32,447 nucleotides of DNA. Source: DASRCB01 sp035653295. Its GTDB lineage: Bacteria > Acidobacteriota > Terriglobia > Bryobacterales > Bryobacteraceae. Numbering within the stretch: position 1 is the first letter of the stretch; every line of letters begins with the position of its first letter. The stretch is taken from assembly GCA_035653295.1 (NCBI GenBank), contig DASRCB010000354.1, positions 1 through 32,447 on the forward strand, read 5' to 3'. A program made the translations under genes and the position numbers. Below the pieces are notes generated by a model, which worked only from the letters and a program-made list of their open reading frames with translations, did no database searches and was not told the DNA's origin. Shown in pieces: positions 18,070 through 27,500 of the stretch.

Positions 18070-19236
18070 TTAAACCACTTCCAGAATCAAACACTTCAGA
18101 TAAAGCGTCTCTGGGACCGTGAGCAGAATGGGGTGGTCCTGCGCCTGCGTACGGCGTTCCAGAACGCGCAGCATCCGCCCCGCGTTAAGCGACGCCGCCG
18201 CAATCGTCTCCAGCAGCAGCGCCTCGCTCACATGATGCGAGCAGGAGCAGCTCACCAGCACGCCGCCCGGCCCGAGCAGCCGCAGAGCGCGCAGATTGAT
18301 GTCCTTGTATCCGCGGGCCGCCGCGTCCGCCTGACTCCGCGATTTCGCGAATGCAGGCGGATCGAGAATGATGGTCTCGAACTGCCGGCGGGCCGACGCA
18401 TACGCCGTCAGCAGCTCGAAAACATCGGCTTCGCGGAACTGAATGTTTGCGATGCCGTTCCGCTCGGCGTTGCGTCTGGCGCGACCGAGAGCCGGCGCGG
18501 AGCTGTCCACCGCTTCCACCGACTCACACCCCGGCGCCAGATGCAGCGCGAACCCTCCGGTACAGGTGAAGCAGTCGAGCGCCCGCCCGCGCCCATAACG
18601 CGCCGCCGCGATGTAGTTATCGCGCTGATCGAGGAAGACCCCGGTTTTCTGCCCGTGCTGTACGTCGGCCGTCAGGTCAAGACCGTTCATCCGCACGGGA
18701 ATTTCGTCCGGAATCTCGCCCGCCACCGTCTCGCACACCAGCGGAAGCTGCTCGTGCCTGCGCACCGGCGAATCGTTGCGCGCCAGGATGCCCCGCGGCG
18801 CGAACAGTTCCTGAAGACAGCTGGCGATTTCGCTCCTGAGCCGATCCATTCCCTGATCGAGCGTCTGGATAACGAAAACATCGCGGTAGCGATCGATGAC
18901 CAACCCCGGCAGCCGGTCCCCTTCGCCATGCGCCAGGCGATACGCGTCGCTGTCGCGCACCACGCGGCTGCGATAATCGGCGGCGGCCTGAAGGCGCCCC
19001 AGCAGAAAAGCCCGGTCGATCGCTTCAACGCGCCGGCTGAGCAGCCGCAGGCAGATCTGTGACGAGGAGCTGTAGTGGGCTGTGCCGAGCGCGCGGCCGC
19101 CGGGCTCGGCAAGGATAACCGCATCACCGGGCTGGGCATGGCCGCGGTCGACAACGTCGCTGGCGAAAACCCAGGGATGGCCGGAATCGAGCCGCTCCAC
19201 CGCGCGCCGGTTCACGCGAACCGCAGGCAGGTTCAC
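18070..19236 (-). CDS. RlmI-like 23S rRNA methyltransferase
   Basis: This encodes 388 residues, close to the 396 of E. coli RlmI, which methylates C1962 of 23S rRNA to m5C. An N-terminal PUA-like domain (about 1-75, with S-G-H-P-W-V-F near 18-24) is followed by a linker domain and a Rossmann methyltransferase. The latter has G-V-F-L-D-Q-R-D-N-Y near residue 200, the SAM-binding D-C-F-T-C-T-G-G-F, and D292-P-P-A-F-A-K-S. The GTG at 19236 is chosen because it overlaps the htpX TGA (GTGA) and gives the family length; an open frame continues to 19392 inside htpX. It is translationally coupled to htpX. The exact target base is inferred from the family. Confidence 0.88.
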   Translation of the reverse strand: MNLPAVRVNRRAVERLDSGHPWVFASDVVDRGHAQPGDAVILAEPGGRALGTAHYSSSSQICLRLLSRRVEAIDRAFLLGRLQAAADYRSRVVRDSDAYRLAHGEGDRLPGLVIDRYRDVFVIQTLDQGMDRLRSEIASCLQELFAPRGILARNDSPVRRHEQLPLVCETVAGEIPDEIPVRMNGLDLTADVQHGQKTGVFLDQRDNYIAAARYGRGRALDCFTCTGGFALHLAPGCESVEAVDSSAPALGRARRNAERNGIANIQFREADVFELLTAYASARRQFETIILDPPAFAKSRSQADAAARGYKDINLRALRLLGPGGVLVSCSCSHHVSEALLLETIAAASLNAGRMLRVLERRTQAQDHPILLTVPETLYLKCLILEVV

Positions 19237-20084
19237 CGGATGTACTTCATCTGCTCGAGGCGGCGTATGCGGTCCTCGGTGGAGGGATGCGTCGAAAACA
19301 GGTTCGTCAGGCCACCGCCGGAGAACGGCTTTACGATGAACAGATGCGCCGTGCTGGGAGTGGCGTCGGCCAGCGGGATGCGCTGCGACCACGTCTCCAG
19401 CTTGCCGAGCGCGGAGATGAGCTCATTGGGGTTATGGGTGACCTCCGCTGAGGTTTGGTCCGCCGCATATTCGCGCGTGCGCGAGATGGCCATCTGAATC
19501 ACCGCCGCTGCGATCGGCGCGAGGATCATCATCAGCAGCCCGGCCCACGGACTTCGGTCCTCATCGTCACGGCTGCTGCCCCCGAACCAGAATGCCATTC
19601 GCGCCAGCCACGTGATTGCCCCGGCGACGGTCGCGGCAATCGAGCTGGTGAGAATGTCCCGATTCTTCACGTGCCCCAGTTCATGCGCCACGACGCCTTC
19701 CAGCTCCTGGTTGTTCATCAGCCGCAGGATCCCGGCCGTAAACGCGACCGAGGAATGCTGGGGATTGCGCCCCGTGGCGAACGCGTTGGGCGATTCTTCG
19801 GGAATCAGCCACAGCCGCGGCATCGGCAGGCCCATGCGCTGCGTCAGGCTCTGCACGAGCGGGAACACCCGCGCGTAGACCTCCGGATTTTCCGTTGCCG
19901 TCACCGGCTGCGCGGAGTAGGTCGCAAGCGCGATGCGATCCGAGAAGAAGTACGCCACGAAATTGGTGACGACAGCGATCAGCAGCCCGAGTGTCATCCC
20001 GCCGCGGCCGCCGAAGATCTCACCCAGAAACAGCAGCAGGCCGGTGAGCCCGCCGAGCAGCAGCGTCGTTTTGATTGCGTTCAT
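19233..20084 (-). CDS. htpX: HtpX membrane zinc protease
   Basis: This 283-residue M48B protease sits in the inner membrane and cleaves misfolded membrane proteins. It has two N-terminal membrane segments (about 5-22 and 30-48). The zinc motif H134-E-L-G-H138 lies in V-V-A-H-E-L-G-H, with the third ligand E205 in T-R-E-Y-A-A-D. Two further hydrophobic segments (about 150-168 and 181-200) follow the first zinc motif. The length matches the family (about 285-295). It starts 85 bases after the hsp20 gene on the same strand and ends in a 4-base overlap with the methyltransferase. Its position behind a small heat-shock protein gene suggests induction with it. Confidence 0.95.
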   Translation of the reverse strand: MNAIKTTLLLGGLTGLLLFLGEIFGGRGGMTLGLLIAVVTNFVAYFFSDRIALATYSAQPVTATENPEVYARVFPLVQSLTQRMGLPMPRLWLIPEESPNAFATGRNPQHSSVAFTAGILRLMNNQELEGVVAHELGHVKNRDILTSSIAATVAGAITWLARMAFWFGGSSRDDEDRSPWAGLLMMILAPIAAAVIQMAISRTREYAADQTSAEVTHNPNELISALGKLETWSQRIPLADATPSTAHLFIVKPFSGGGLTNLFSTHPSTEDRIRRLEQMKYIR

Positions 20085-20169
20085 ATGAAACGAAGGGCGG
20101 CAACCACTCGGGCGCCGCCCCCTTGAAGCTCCATTATGTTGGATGCCGCGCGCCGCGCGGCGGTGCCGC

Positions 20170-20610
20170 TTAGTTGCTGTTCACCTGTACCTTCACCTGA
20201 CGCGGCTTGGCCACTTCCTTCTTGGGAAGCGTAATGGTCAGGACGCCATTGTGGTAATCGGCGCGGACCTTATCCGCCTCCACCGTGTCCGGCAGCGTGA
20301 AGTAACGCGCGAACGTGCCGTAGCTGCGCTCCACACGATGGAAGCCCTTCCGCTGCTGCTCGTTCTCGAACTTCCGCTCGCCCTTCAGCGCCAGAGTGCC
20401 ATTCTCCATGCGGATGTCGATGTCTTCCATCTTCACCTCGGGCAGGTCGGCCTTGAGCACCAGCTCGTTCTCCGTTTCGTAGATGTCCACGGCCGGGGTC
20501 CAGGGTCGCACCTGGGCATCGCTCAACAGCCGGTTCACGGTATCGGAAAACAGACGCAGCCCCGTAGGCAGGTCATCGACTTCGAACGGATTGTATTTCA
20601 CCATCGGCAT
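20170..20610 (-). CDS. Hsp20/alpha-crystallin small heat-shock protein
   Basis: This 146-residue ATP-independent holdase chaperone is cytoplasmic. The alpha-crystallin domain covers about residues 40-135: P-A-V-D-I-Y-E-T near 40, L-K-A-D-L-P near 53, and the C-terminal G-V-L-T-I-T-L-P-K near 121-129. The I-x-I/V anchor is not obvious at the tail (V-K-V-Q-V). The start at 20610 follows AGGAGG at a long spacing of 13 bases; the ATG two codons later (20604) would be further still. It has its own near-consensus promoter and is followed, 85 bases on, by htpX. Confidence 0.95.
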   Translation of the reverse strand: MPMVKYNPFEVDDLPTGLRLFSDTVNRLLSDAQVRPWTPAVDIYETENELVLKADLPEVKMEDIDIRMENGTLALKGERKFENEQQRKGFHRVERSYGTFARYFTLPDTVEADKVRADYHNGVLTITLPKKEVAKPRQVKVQVNSN

Positions 20611-20651
20611 AATCTTTTCAGAACCTCCTGACTTTTCCTAACTCTGATACG

Positions 20652-20680
20652 AGCATAAAACATGAGTGCAAAGTTGTCAA
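20652..20680 (-). promoter_or_regulatory. Near-consensus sigma-70 promoter of hsp20
   Basis: On the minus strand TTGACA (20680-20675) is followed after exactly 17 bases by TATGCT (20657-20652), 40 bases before the hsp20 ATG. The -35 is perfect and the -10 matches 4 of 6. The spacer contains TTTGCACTC, resembling one half of a CIRCE element, but no second half follows. Confidence 0.7.
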
Positions 20681-20818
20681 GAAAATTTTAGCGCTACTGT
20701 TCTCGTACCAACGGCCGAAAAGACCCCTGAGATGCCCGCCCCCTCCCTGCGACCAATTAACGGAGAACCGCATCTGCCATTAGTAACCGATGTCAGACCA
20801 AACCAGTCTCAATTGTTA

Positions 20819-20847
20819 TTGACAGTGCTTTCAACCAGTCCCATACT
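20819..20847 (+). promoter_or_regulatory. Possible feoAB promoter
   Basis: TTGACA (20819-20824) is followed after 17 bases by CATACT (20842-20847), matching 4 of 6 for the -10. Transcription would start near 20854, the annotated feoA ATG, so the message may be leaderless or feoA may start downstream. No clear Fur or DtxR box is visible. Confidence 0.45.
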
Positions 20848-20853
20848 TGACTT

Positions 20854-21162
20854 ATGCTGCAAGTGAGTTTCAACAACCGCGGCAGACGGGGCCGCCCCCG
20901 GATCTTCACCCTGGCTGACCTCCGGCCCGGCGAAGAAGGCGTTCTGGATCGCCTCGACGTTCCCGAAGATATCGCCAGACGGTTGATGGAACTGGGCTTT
21001 CTGCCAGGACATGCGGTCGTTCGCGGCAACAGCGCTCCGGGCGGCGACCCGCGCGTTTACCGCGTCGACGGCTCCGAAGTAGCGCTCCGCCGTGAAACTG
21101 CATCTCGCCTTCACCTGCGCAGGAACGAAGCGCCGGCCGGCGGCAACGACCGAGGTTCATGA
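20854..21162 (+). CDS. feoA: FeoA ferrous iron transport accessory protein
   Basis: This small cytoplasmic SH3-like protein assists FeoB. The core, about residues 18-88, runs from F-T-L-A-D-L-R-P-G near 18 through R-L-M-E-L-G-F-L-P-G near 43-52 to E-V-A-L-R-R-E-T-A-S-R near 75, all typical of FeoA. The annotated 102 residues exceed the usual 75-85 because of a basic N-terminal extension (R-G-R-R-G-R-P-R) and a tail; the true start could be downstream, but no ATG is available there. The stop overlaps the feoB start (ATGA), so the two are translationally coupled. No feoC is present. Confidence 0.92.
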   Translation: MLQVSFNNRGRRGRPRIFTLADLRPGEEGVLDRLDVPEDIARRLMELGFLPGHAVVRGNSAPGGDPRVYRVDGSEVALRRETASRLHLRRNEAPAGGNDRGS

Positions 21163-23078
21163 GCGACTGCCACAGCGGAGCTACAACGCTCGCGGCGCTG
21201 GAGCCGGAGCAGGGGACAAGAACTGACGTCCGCCCGCATGTGGTCGCCATCGTTGGACCTCCCAATTCTGGAAAATCCACTCTTTTCAATCGTTTGACCG
21301 GACTTCGGCAGAAGGTAGCCAACTTCCCCGGCGTTACCGTCGAGCAGCGGATCGGCCACGCAAAGGTCAATTCCGCGCGTGAGGTCGTGCTCGTCGATCT
21401 GCCCGGCGTCTACAGCCTCGAGGCGCGCTCCGAGGATGAGCAGGTCACGCATGACGTGCTCACCGGCGAGATGGACGGGGTCCCCCGGCCCGATGCCGTG
21501 CTCCTGATCCTCGATTGCACCAACCTCGGCCGCCATCTCATCCTGGCTGCGCCGATCCTCGCCCTCAACCTGCCCACCCTGGTCATTCTCAATATGGCCG
21601 ACGATCTGCGCGGCCGCGGAGGGCAGGTCAACATCAAGGCGCTGGCGGCGCAGCTCGGCGCTCCGGTGGCCCTCATCAGCGCCGCCACCGGCGAGAACGT
21701 CGAAAAAGTTTTTCAGTTCGTCGAAGGAACGGCCGCCGGAACGGCGCGCCCGCGCAAGCCCCTGATGGAGCTGCCGGTCTTACAGGATGTCCCGCGCTGC
21801 CGCCGCTGGGCCGCCAATATCGGTCAGAAGGCCGACTACCGGGCCCCCGCACCTCCGCGCTGGACCCGCCGCCTCGATGCCGTCTTCCTGCATCCCGTCG
21901 CCGGCCCGCTGATCTTCGTGGTCGTGGTCGCGGCGGTTTTTCAGACCATCTTCTCCGGCGCGCGTCCGCTCATGGATGGTTTGCAGCTCGCCATTCAAAT
22001 CACCGGCCAGTGGATCGGCACGCTTCTGCCCAGCGGCGTTCTCCGTTCTCTGCTGATCGACGGAGTCTGGAACGGCGTGGGTTCCGTGGTTGTCTTCCTG
22101 CCCCAGATCCTGCTCCTGTTTCTGTTCATCGGCGTTCTCGAAGACTCCGGCTATCTCGCTCGCGCCGCTTTAATCGCGGACCGCACCATGCGCCGCTTCG
22201 GACTTCAGGGCAAGAGCTTCATCCCGCTGCTGTCCGCTTATGCCTGCGCCGTGCCGGCCATCATGGCCACGCGCACCATCGAGAACAAGCGCGACCGCAT
22301 CGCCACCATCATGATCGCACCGTTCATGACCTGCTCCGCCCGGCTGCCGGTCTACACGCTCATCATCGCCGCCTTCATCCCCGAACGCCATCTCGTCGGT
22401 CCCTTTCTCGGGACCCAGGCGGCCGCGCTCATGGGCCTTTACGTCCTCGGCTTCCTCGCCGCCGTTCTCACCGCGCGCCTGCTGAAATCCTCCGTTCTCA
22501 AAAGCGAGCACACGCCCTTCATGCTGGAGATGCCGCCTTACCGCCGGCCCACCCTTCAGTCCCTCGGCCTCAGGCTGCTCGACCGCGGCCTCGTGTTCCT
22601 GAAGCGCGCCGGCACCGTGATCTTCCTCGTCGCCGTTCTCCTCTGGGTGATGCTGCACCTGCCCGTTCACAACGGGCAGCCGCCGAAGATCGAGAACAGC
22701 CTCGCCGGGGATATCGGCAAGACCATCGAACCCGCCATTCATCCGCTGGGATTCAACTGGAAGATCGGCATCGGACTGGTCAGCTCACTGGCCGCTCGCG
22801 AGGTTATCGTCGGCACCCTCGGGACCATCTACGGAGTCGAAGGTGAAGCCCAGTCGAAGGGACTGCGCCAGGCCCTGCGCAGCGAAATGACCCTCGGCGG
22901 CGCCATCGCATTGCTCGTCTTCTATGCCTTCGCTCTGCAGTGTATGTCCACCATCGCCGTGGTCCGGCGCGAAACCGGTGGCTGGAAGTGGCCCGCCATC
23001 CAGTTCGCCTACATGACGGGACTCGCGTACTTCTGCGGCATCATCGCCAATCACATCGTCCTCGCCCTGTCCCACTGA
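21159..23078 (+). CDS. feoB: FeoB ferrous iron transporter
   Basis: This inner-membrane Fe(II) importer has 639 residues, shorter than the 773 of E. coli but within the range of compact FeoB proteins. The N-terminal G domain shows G1 (G-P-P-N-S-G-K-S, 33-40), the switch T60 in F-P-G-V-T, G3 (D80-L-P-G), G4 (N-M-A-D, 145-148) and G5 (S-A-A-T-G). G1 is usually G-N-P-N-S-G-K. The two Gate domains follow; the first has E-D-S-G-Y-L-A-R-A and the second ends near the C-terminus. Several membrane helices are evident from about residue 245. It is overlapped by feoA by 4 bases and followed by a small secreted-protein gene. Confidence 0.97.
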   Translation: MSDCHSGATTLAALEPEQGTRTDVRPHVVAIVGPPNSGKSTLFNRLTGLRQKVANFPGVTVEQRIGHAKVNSAREVVLVDLPGVYSLEARSEDEQVTHDVLTGEMDGVPRPDAVLLILDCTNLGRHLILAAPILALNLPTLVILNMADDLRGRGGQVNIKALAAQLGAPVALISAATGENVEKVFQFVEGTAAGTARPRKPLMELPVLQDVPRCRRWAANIGQKADYRAPAPPRWTRRLDAVFLHPVAGPLIFVVVVAAVFQTIFSGARPLMDGLQLAIQITGQWIGTLLPSGVLRSLLIDGVWNGVGSVVVFLPQILLLFLFIGVLEDSGYLARAALIADRTMRRFGLQGKSFIPLLSAYACAVPAIMATRTIENKRDRIATIMIAPFMTCSARLPVYTLIIAAFIPERHLVGPFLGTQAAALMGLYVLGFLAAVLTARLLKSSVLKSEHTPFMLEMPPYRRPTLQSLGLRLLDRGLVFLKRAGTVIFLVAVLLWVMLHLPVHNGQPPKIENSLAGDIGKTIEPAIHPLGFNWKIGIGLVSSLAAREVIVGTLGTIYGVEGEAQSKGLRQALRSEMTLGGAIALLVFYAFALQCMSTIAVVRRETGGWKWPAIQFAYMTGLAYFCGIIANHIVLALSH

Positions 23079-23140
23079 CCAGTACCGAATAAGAAAAAAT
23101 CGGTGTACCGATCCGATCTGCCGCACGTCACAATGCACCC

Positions 23141-23743
23141 ATGCGTCGCGCCATCTTCGTGCCCGCCGCACGCCTCGCGGTGTTGAGTTTCGCAACAGTT
23201 CTCGCAGCATCGGCGCAGGACCAGCAGTACACGTGGCAGATCGGGTGGAAGTCGGATGCCATTCGCGGCTATCTCGCGCCATTCCGTGCGAAAACCCTGG
23301 ACGCTATCGCGCGGCTCGAGATGGCGCACAACGCCGATCCCGCCCTGCGGCACTGGCTCGAACTCGCGGCGCGTGCGCCGCGCCCGGTTTCGTATCCCAT
23401 CGATTTCGGCGAGACCTCCGCGCCCGATGCAGTCTATCTTCACGGCGTGTACGAAGCATCGGTGGCTTTCTTCGCCCAGGCCAACCTGATGGACATCATG
23501 AGCAGCTACCACCGGCTCGAGCTGAATCCCATTCTGGCCGGGCGTAACGGCCGCTTCGACGCTTCCAGCACCGTGCGGAAAGGCGTCGTGATTGGCGCCA
23601 TCCTCGGCGCGCAGATGTACCTGATCCACCGCCATCCACGATCCATGCGTTCGGCCGCGCTCGCCAATTACCTCGCCACCGCCGTGCTGGCCGGCATCGT
23701 GGCCCACAATTACCTGCTTCCATCGCAGAAGCCCAAAAAATAG
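23141..23743 (+). CDS. Small secreted protein of unknown function
   Basis: This encodes 200 residues that I do not recognise. The N-terminus is a signal peptide (about 1-26, ending A-A-S-A-Q). The mature part is helical with many Ala and Arg, followed by a hydrophobic stretch G-V-V-I-G-A-I-L-G-A-Q-M-Y near 149-161 and another near 175-190 that could be membrane-associated. It begins 62 bases after feoB on the same strand, so it may be co-transcribed with the iron transporter, but nothing in it points to iron binding. It ends 6 bases from the end of the response regulator on the opposite strand. Confidence 0.72.
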   Translation: MRRAIFVPAARLAVLSFATVLAASAQDQQYTWQIGWKSDAIRGYLAPFRAKTLDAIARLEMAHNADPALRHWLELAARAPRPVSYPIDFGETSAPDAVYLHGVYEASVAFFAQANLMDIMSSYHRLELNPILAGRNGRFDASSTVRKGVVIGAILGAQMYLIHRHPRSMRSAALANYLATAVLAGIVAHNYLLPSQKPKK

Positions 23744-23749
23744 GCGCGA

Positions 23750-24448
23750 TCAGCGCAGCAGGTTTTCGCGCAGCGCGCGGGCCACGGCTTCCGATTTCGA
23801 GTGCACCTGCAGCTTGCCGTAGATCTTCTGCACATGAAATGCGATGGTGTTGATGCTGACCCCGAGTTCCGCGGCCGCGGTCTTGTAGCTGTGGCCCTCC
23901 ACCAGCAGCTTCAGAAGCCGCAGTTCGTGCGGCGTGAGATCGTACTGCGCTTTTTCCGGCGGGCGAAAGCGCCGGAACAGCTCCACCACCTGGCGCGCGA
24001 TTTCCGGTGACATCGGGGCGCCGCCGTCCACCGCGTCCCGCAGCGCCTCCAGAAGCTTGTCCGGCGGCGTGTTCTTCAGCATGTATCCGGTCGCGCCGGC
24101 GCAGAGAGCGCGAAACACGCGGTCGTTGTCCTCATACACCGTCAACACCACCAGCGCGGCGGACGGGCTGCGCTTTTTCAGTTCCGCGATCCCTTCGATA
24201 CCGGACATGCCCGGCAGCCCCAGATCCAGCAGCACAACCTGCGGAGCGCGCGTCCAGTCGTGCTGCAGCGCTTCCTCCATGGATCCCCAAGCCCCCAGAC
24301 AGGCAAATCCCTCGCTGCTGTCGATCAGCAACCGCAGACCTTCCCGCGTCCGGCGCTGGTCTTCGATGATCCCGACGAGAATGCGGCGGGCGCCGCTGGA
24401 CTGGGAGGGGGCAGTCAAGGCACTTCCCACTTTACCGGCGCGCACCAC
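23750..24448 (-). CDS. NarL/FixJ-type response regulator
   Basis: This cytoplasmic transcription regulator has about 232 residues. A receiver domain covers about 22-140, with the acidic pair E29-D30, the phosphorylated D75 in L-L-D-L-G-L-P-G, and a Lys in M-L-K-N near 125. A LuxR-type helix-turn-helix spans about 164-232 (D-L-T-P-H-E-L-R-L-L near 165 and S-I-N-T-I-A-F-H-V near 193). The start is uncertain: the GTG at 24448 gives a 20-residue N-terminal extension, and other GTG codons follow. It lies 58 bases after the sensor kinase on the same strand, its likely phosphodonor. Target genes are unknown; the permease pair upstream is a candidate. Confidence 0.93.
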   Translation of the reverse strand: MVRAGKVGSALTAPSQSSGARRILVGIIEDQRRTREGLRLLIDSSEGFACLGAWGSMEEALQHDWTRAPQVVLLDLGLPGMSGIEGIAELKKRSPSAALVVLTVYEDNDRVFRALCAGATGYMLKNTPPDKLLEALRDAVDGGAPMSPEIARQVVELFRRFRPPEKAQYDLTPHELRLLKLLVEGHSYKTAAAELGVSINTIAFHVQKIYGKLQVHSKSEAVARALRENLLR

Positions 24449-24506
24449 GGAATCTCACCATTAGTTCTGGTAGTGTCATACACCGCCCCGCCAGGCCGCA
24501 ACCCGG

Positions 24507-27500
24507 TCATTTCGTCTGCCGGCCATTCCACCCTCGCCACAGCCGGAGCCATGGCGCCCGAAACGTGCCCGAGTGCAGCGGAAGTGTGGCGGTGAAGCGC
24601 GTGCCGCCGCCGTTGTTGCACTCCCAGCGCGCGGTTCCGCCCAGACTCTTCATCCGCCTCGCAATGCTGATAAGGCCCTCGCCCGTGTAGGTCTTTTCCG
24701 TTTCGAACCCGCGTCCGTCATCCTCGACCGTGAGCGCCAGCGCGCCATGGGCCAGCTCCAGACGGATCGCCGCGTGCTCCGCGCCGGAGTGGCGCGCCAC
24801 GTTGTTCACCGCCTCTTTAAACACCAGATACAGTGGACGGCGCGCTTCCAGCGGGATGATCGACTCCGGCGGCAGGCGATGCGTATCGAATCGTGCGTCG
24901 ATATCCGCCCCGCCGAGAGTATCGCTGGCGAAGCGGCGCATGCGGTGGGCCAGAGCGTCAGCATGATCGTGCCGCGGGTTTACGGCCCAGACGATGTCGC
25001 TCATCTCCTCAACCACTCCCCGCGCCATGCCCGCGATTTCCGAAAGCACCTGCGGCGCGGCCCCCCTCCGCGCCAGCTCGCTGAGGATGGAAATCTGGGT
25101 GAGGCTGGCCCCGATGTCGTCATGAAGATCCGTCGCGATGCTCGTCCGCAGCCGTTCGATCGCCAGCAGATGGTGCACCCGCCGGCGATGTGCCGCGGTG
25201 GCCACCCCGGCCACCATCAATGCCAGCCCCGCGAGGAACCACCAGCGGCGCCATAACGCGGCCTCCAGTCTGAGGTCGAGCGTCGCCGGCGCTCCGGGCT
25301 GCCCGTCAGGGCCGATGGCGCGAACCTCGAAACGCATCCGCCCCGGCGGCAGTGTGGCCAGATTGACAACGCGCTGAGTCGACGGCGCGCTCCAGCGGCT
25401 GTCGACTCCTTCCAGCCGGTATTGGTACCGCAGCGAAGCCACCGAACGCAGATCCACGCTGGTGTACTCGATCTCAACCTGATTCCGATTGGCGGCCAGG
25501 TCGAGCGACATGCTCGCCGCGCCTTCCCACGGCAGAGCGACATCCTGACCTCGAACGCGCAGCCCGGTTAGCCGGACATCGGGGTGCGAGGCCATCACCG
25601 TCTTCGCTGGTTCGAACTCCGCCAGACCACGCAGCGTACCGAACCACAGGTGTCCGCGGCTGTCGCGGAAGGCGCACGTATGATCGCCGTCGGGAAGACC
25701 GTCTGCACTGGTGAGATGGCGAATGTGCTCGCCGTCGAACGGCGCCGCTGGATCGATGCGATCCACGCCGCGAACCGTCCCGGCGTAGATGAATCCGTCT
25801 TCGTCCTCCACCAGGGACCGAACCGAATTGGAAGACATGCCGTCGCGAACGGTATAAGCGTGGAACACCGGGCGGGCGTCGTTCGGATTGTCGCAGCGCA
25901 GCAGACCTTCGCGCTGGGTGGCCACCCAGAGGCTTCCTTTGCGGTCCACCAGCAGATCGCGGACGATGGGCGGCCGCGGCCCGAGGTTCAGTGGAAACAC
26001 GTCAAACCGGGAGTTTCGAAAACGCACCGCGCTGTCGTTCGTTCCCAGCCATAAAATACCGGGCGATGCTTCGCGAATGACGTTCGCCTCGGCGTCGGCC
26101 GGCCAGCCGTCGCCTGCGCGCCACACGCGCCATGAGTTCCTCTGCCACCGCGCCAGCGTGCCGTGTTCGCCGCCGCAGGAGGTCCACACCGCGCCGTCGC
26201 TGTCCTCGAACAGAACCAGGGCCTCGGAGCAGGCCGCCGGCGAGTTCACCCCGTACAGCGTCGGGGCGCCCGATCGAACCAGATCTTCGGCTCGCGCCGA
26301 GGAGGGAAACCGCAGCACGCCGCTGGAGGTCGCCAGCCACCACGACCGGTCGCGATCCTGCAACACGATCTGGTTCAGGCTGCGGCTTTCTGGCCGGATG
26401 CCCTCTGGCAAAGGTATCGCCGCGCGAACAAATGAATCGCCGTTGCGAATGCGCAGTGCCGGAACGCCATTCTCGCCGGTCATTGCACAAAGGCGGCCAA
26501 GGCGGTCTTCGAAGATGGAGGCCACGCGGGCGTCGCCGAGTTCGTCGCTGTTCTGGTACAGCACGGCCCCCGTATCCGCCAGGCGAAAGATGCCAGCCGA
26601 TTCCGTGGTTCCCCAGATATCGCCCTGCTCGTCCTCGGTGAGGAACAGGATGTTGAATGGCAGGCCGTCGTGTTCATCGAGGCACTCCGCCGCGCCGATT
26701 TCCCCTCGCTCACCGAAGGCCAGACGGCAGATACCGGCATCGCCGGAAACCCAGATCGCACCGCTGTGACGGTGCAGCAGCTGGTGAGCGACATTCATTC
26801 GCGGTATGTCGATCCTGCGAAATGCCGCCCCGTCGGTCTGCATTGCACAAAGGCCGCGGGAGGTCGCCAGCAGCAGATCGCCCGATGGCGCGCGCTGCAT
26901 GTCTCTGATGCCGATGCCGGCCGCGGGCGGCGACAACGTGCGCCGTCCGGCCCGCGTCCATTCGTACAGTGCTGTATCGGTTCCGACCAGTACTGCGCCG
27001 GAGGCGCCATCGGCAAGGCTCTGGATTTCCTCGTGCGCCGGCAGTTGAAAACCGGTGCGCAGCAGCCGGCGGCCGTCCGCCGAGACCGTATACAACGCTC
27101 TGGTTGTCGCCACCCACACCGCGCCTCTCCGCGACTCGAAAACAAAGCCGAATTCGCCTTCGAGCACATCCACGCTGAGCAGGGGGCAAGGCTCGCCGAT
27201 CCGGGCGCTGGGATACAGCCGGCAGACGCCGCGATCGGTAACCAACCAGTACCCGCCGGCTTTGGACGGAACCAGGTGAATGGCCACCCGGGACGGCAAT
27301 CCGTGCTCGGGGCCGAAGGTGCGGAACTGGTACCCGTCATACTGCGCCAGGCCCTCTGAAGTGCACAACCACATCATTCCGGCGGGGCCCGGAACAATGC
27401 ACGCCACCGCGTTGCGCGGCAGGCCCTCGGCCATGGACAGCACGCGCACGGGCAACTGCCGCGCCGAAGCGCACACCGCCACAAGCATGGCGGCCAGCCA

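Noticed and set aside
20145..20165. GC-rich hairpin between hsp20 and htpX as a terminator
   Set aside because: Low-complexity GC/CG repeat with no following T-run; it may only be sequence composition.
20658..20674. CIRCE element upstream of hsp20
   Set aside because: Only one half (TTTGCACTC) resembles the site; the second half, nine bases on, is missing.
21515..22846. 443-residue plus-strand open frame inside feoB
   Set aside because: Out-of-frame shadow with very high Arg and His; feoB has all G-domain motifs.
23084..23112. Terminator or operator after feoB (ATCGGT-GT-ACCGAT)
   Set aside because: The stem is only 6 pairs with a 2-base loop and no T-run; the next gene is 30 bases away, so this was left as chance.
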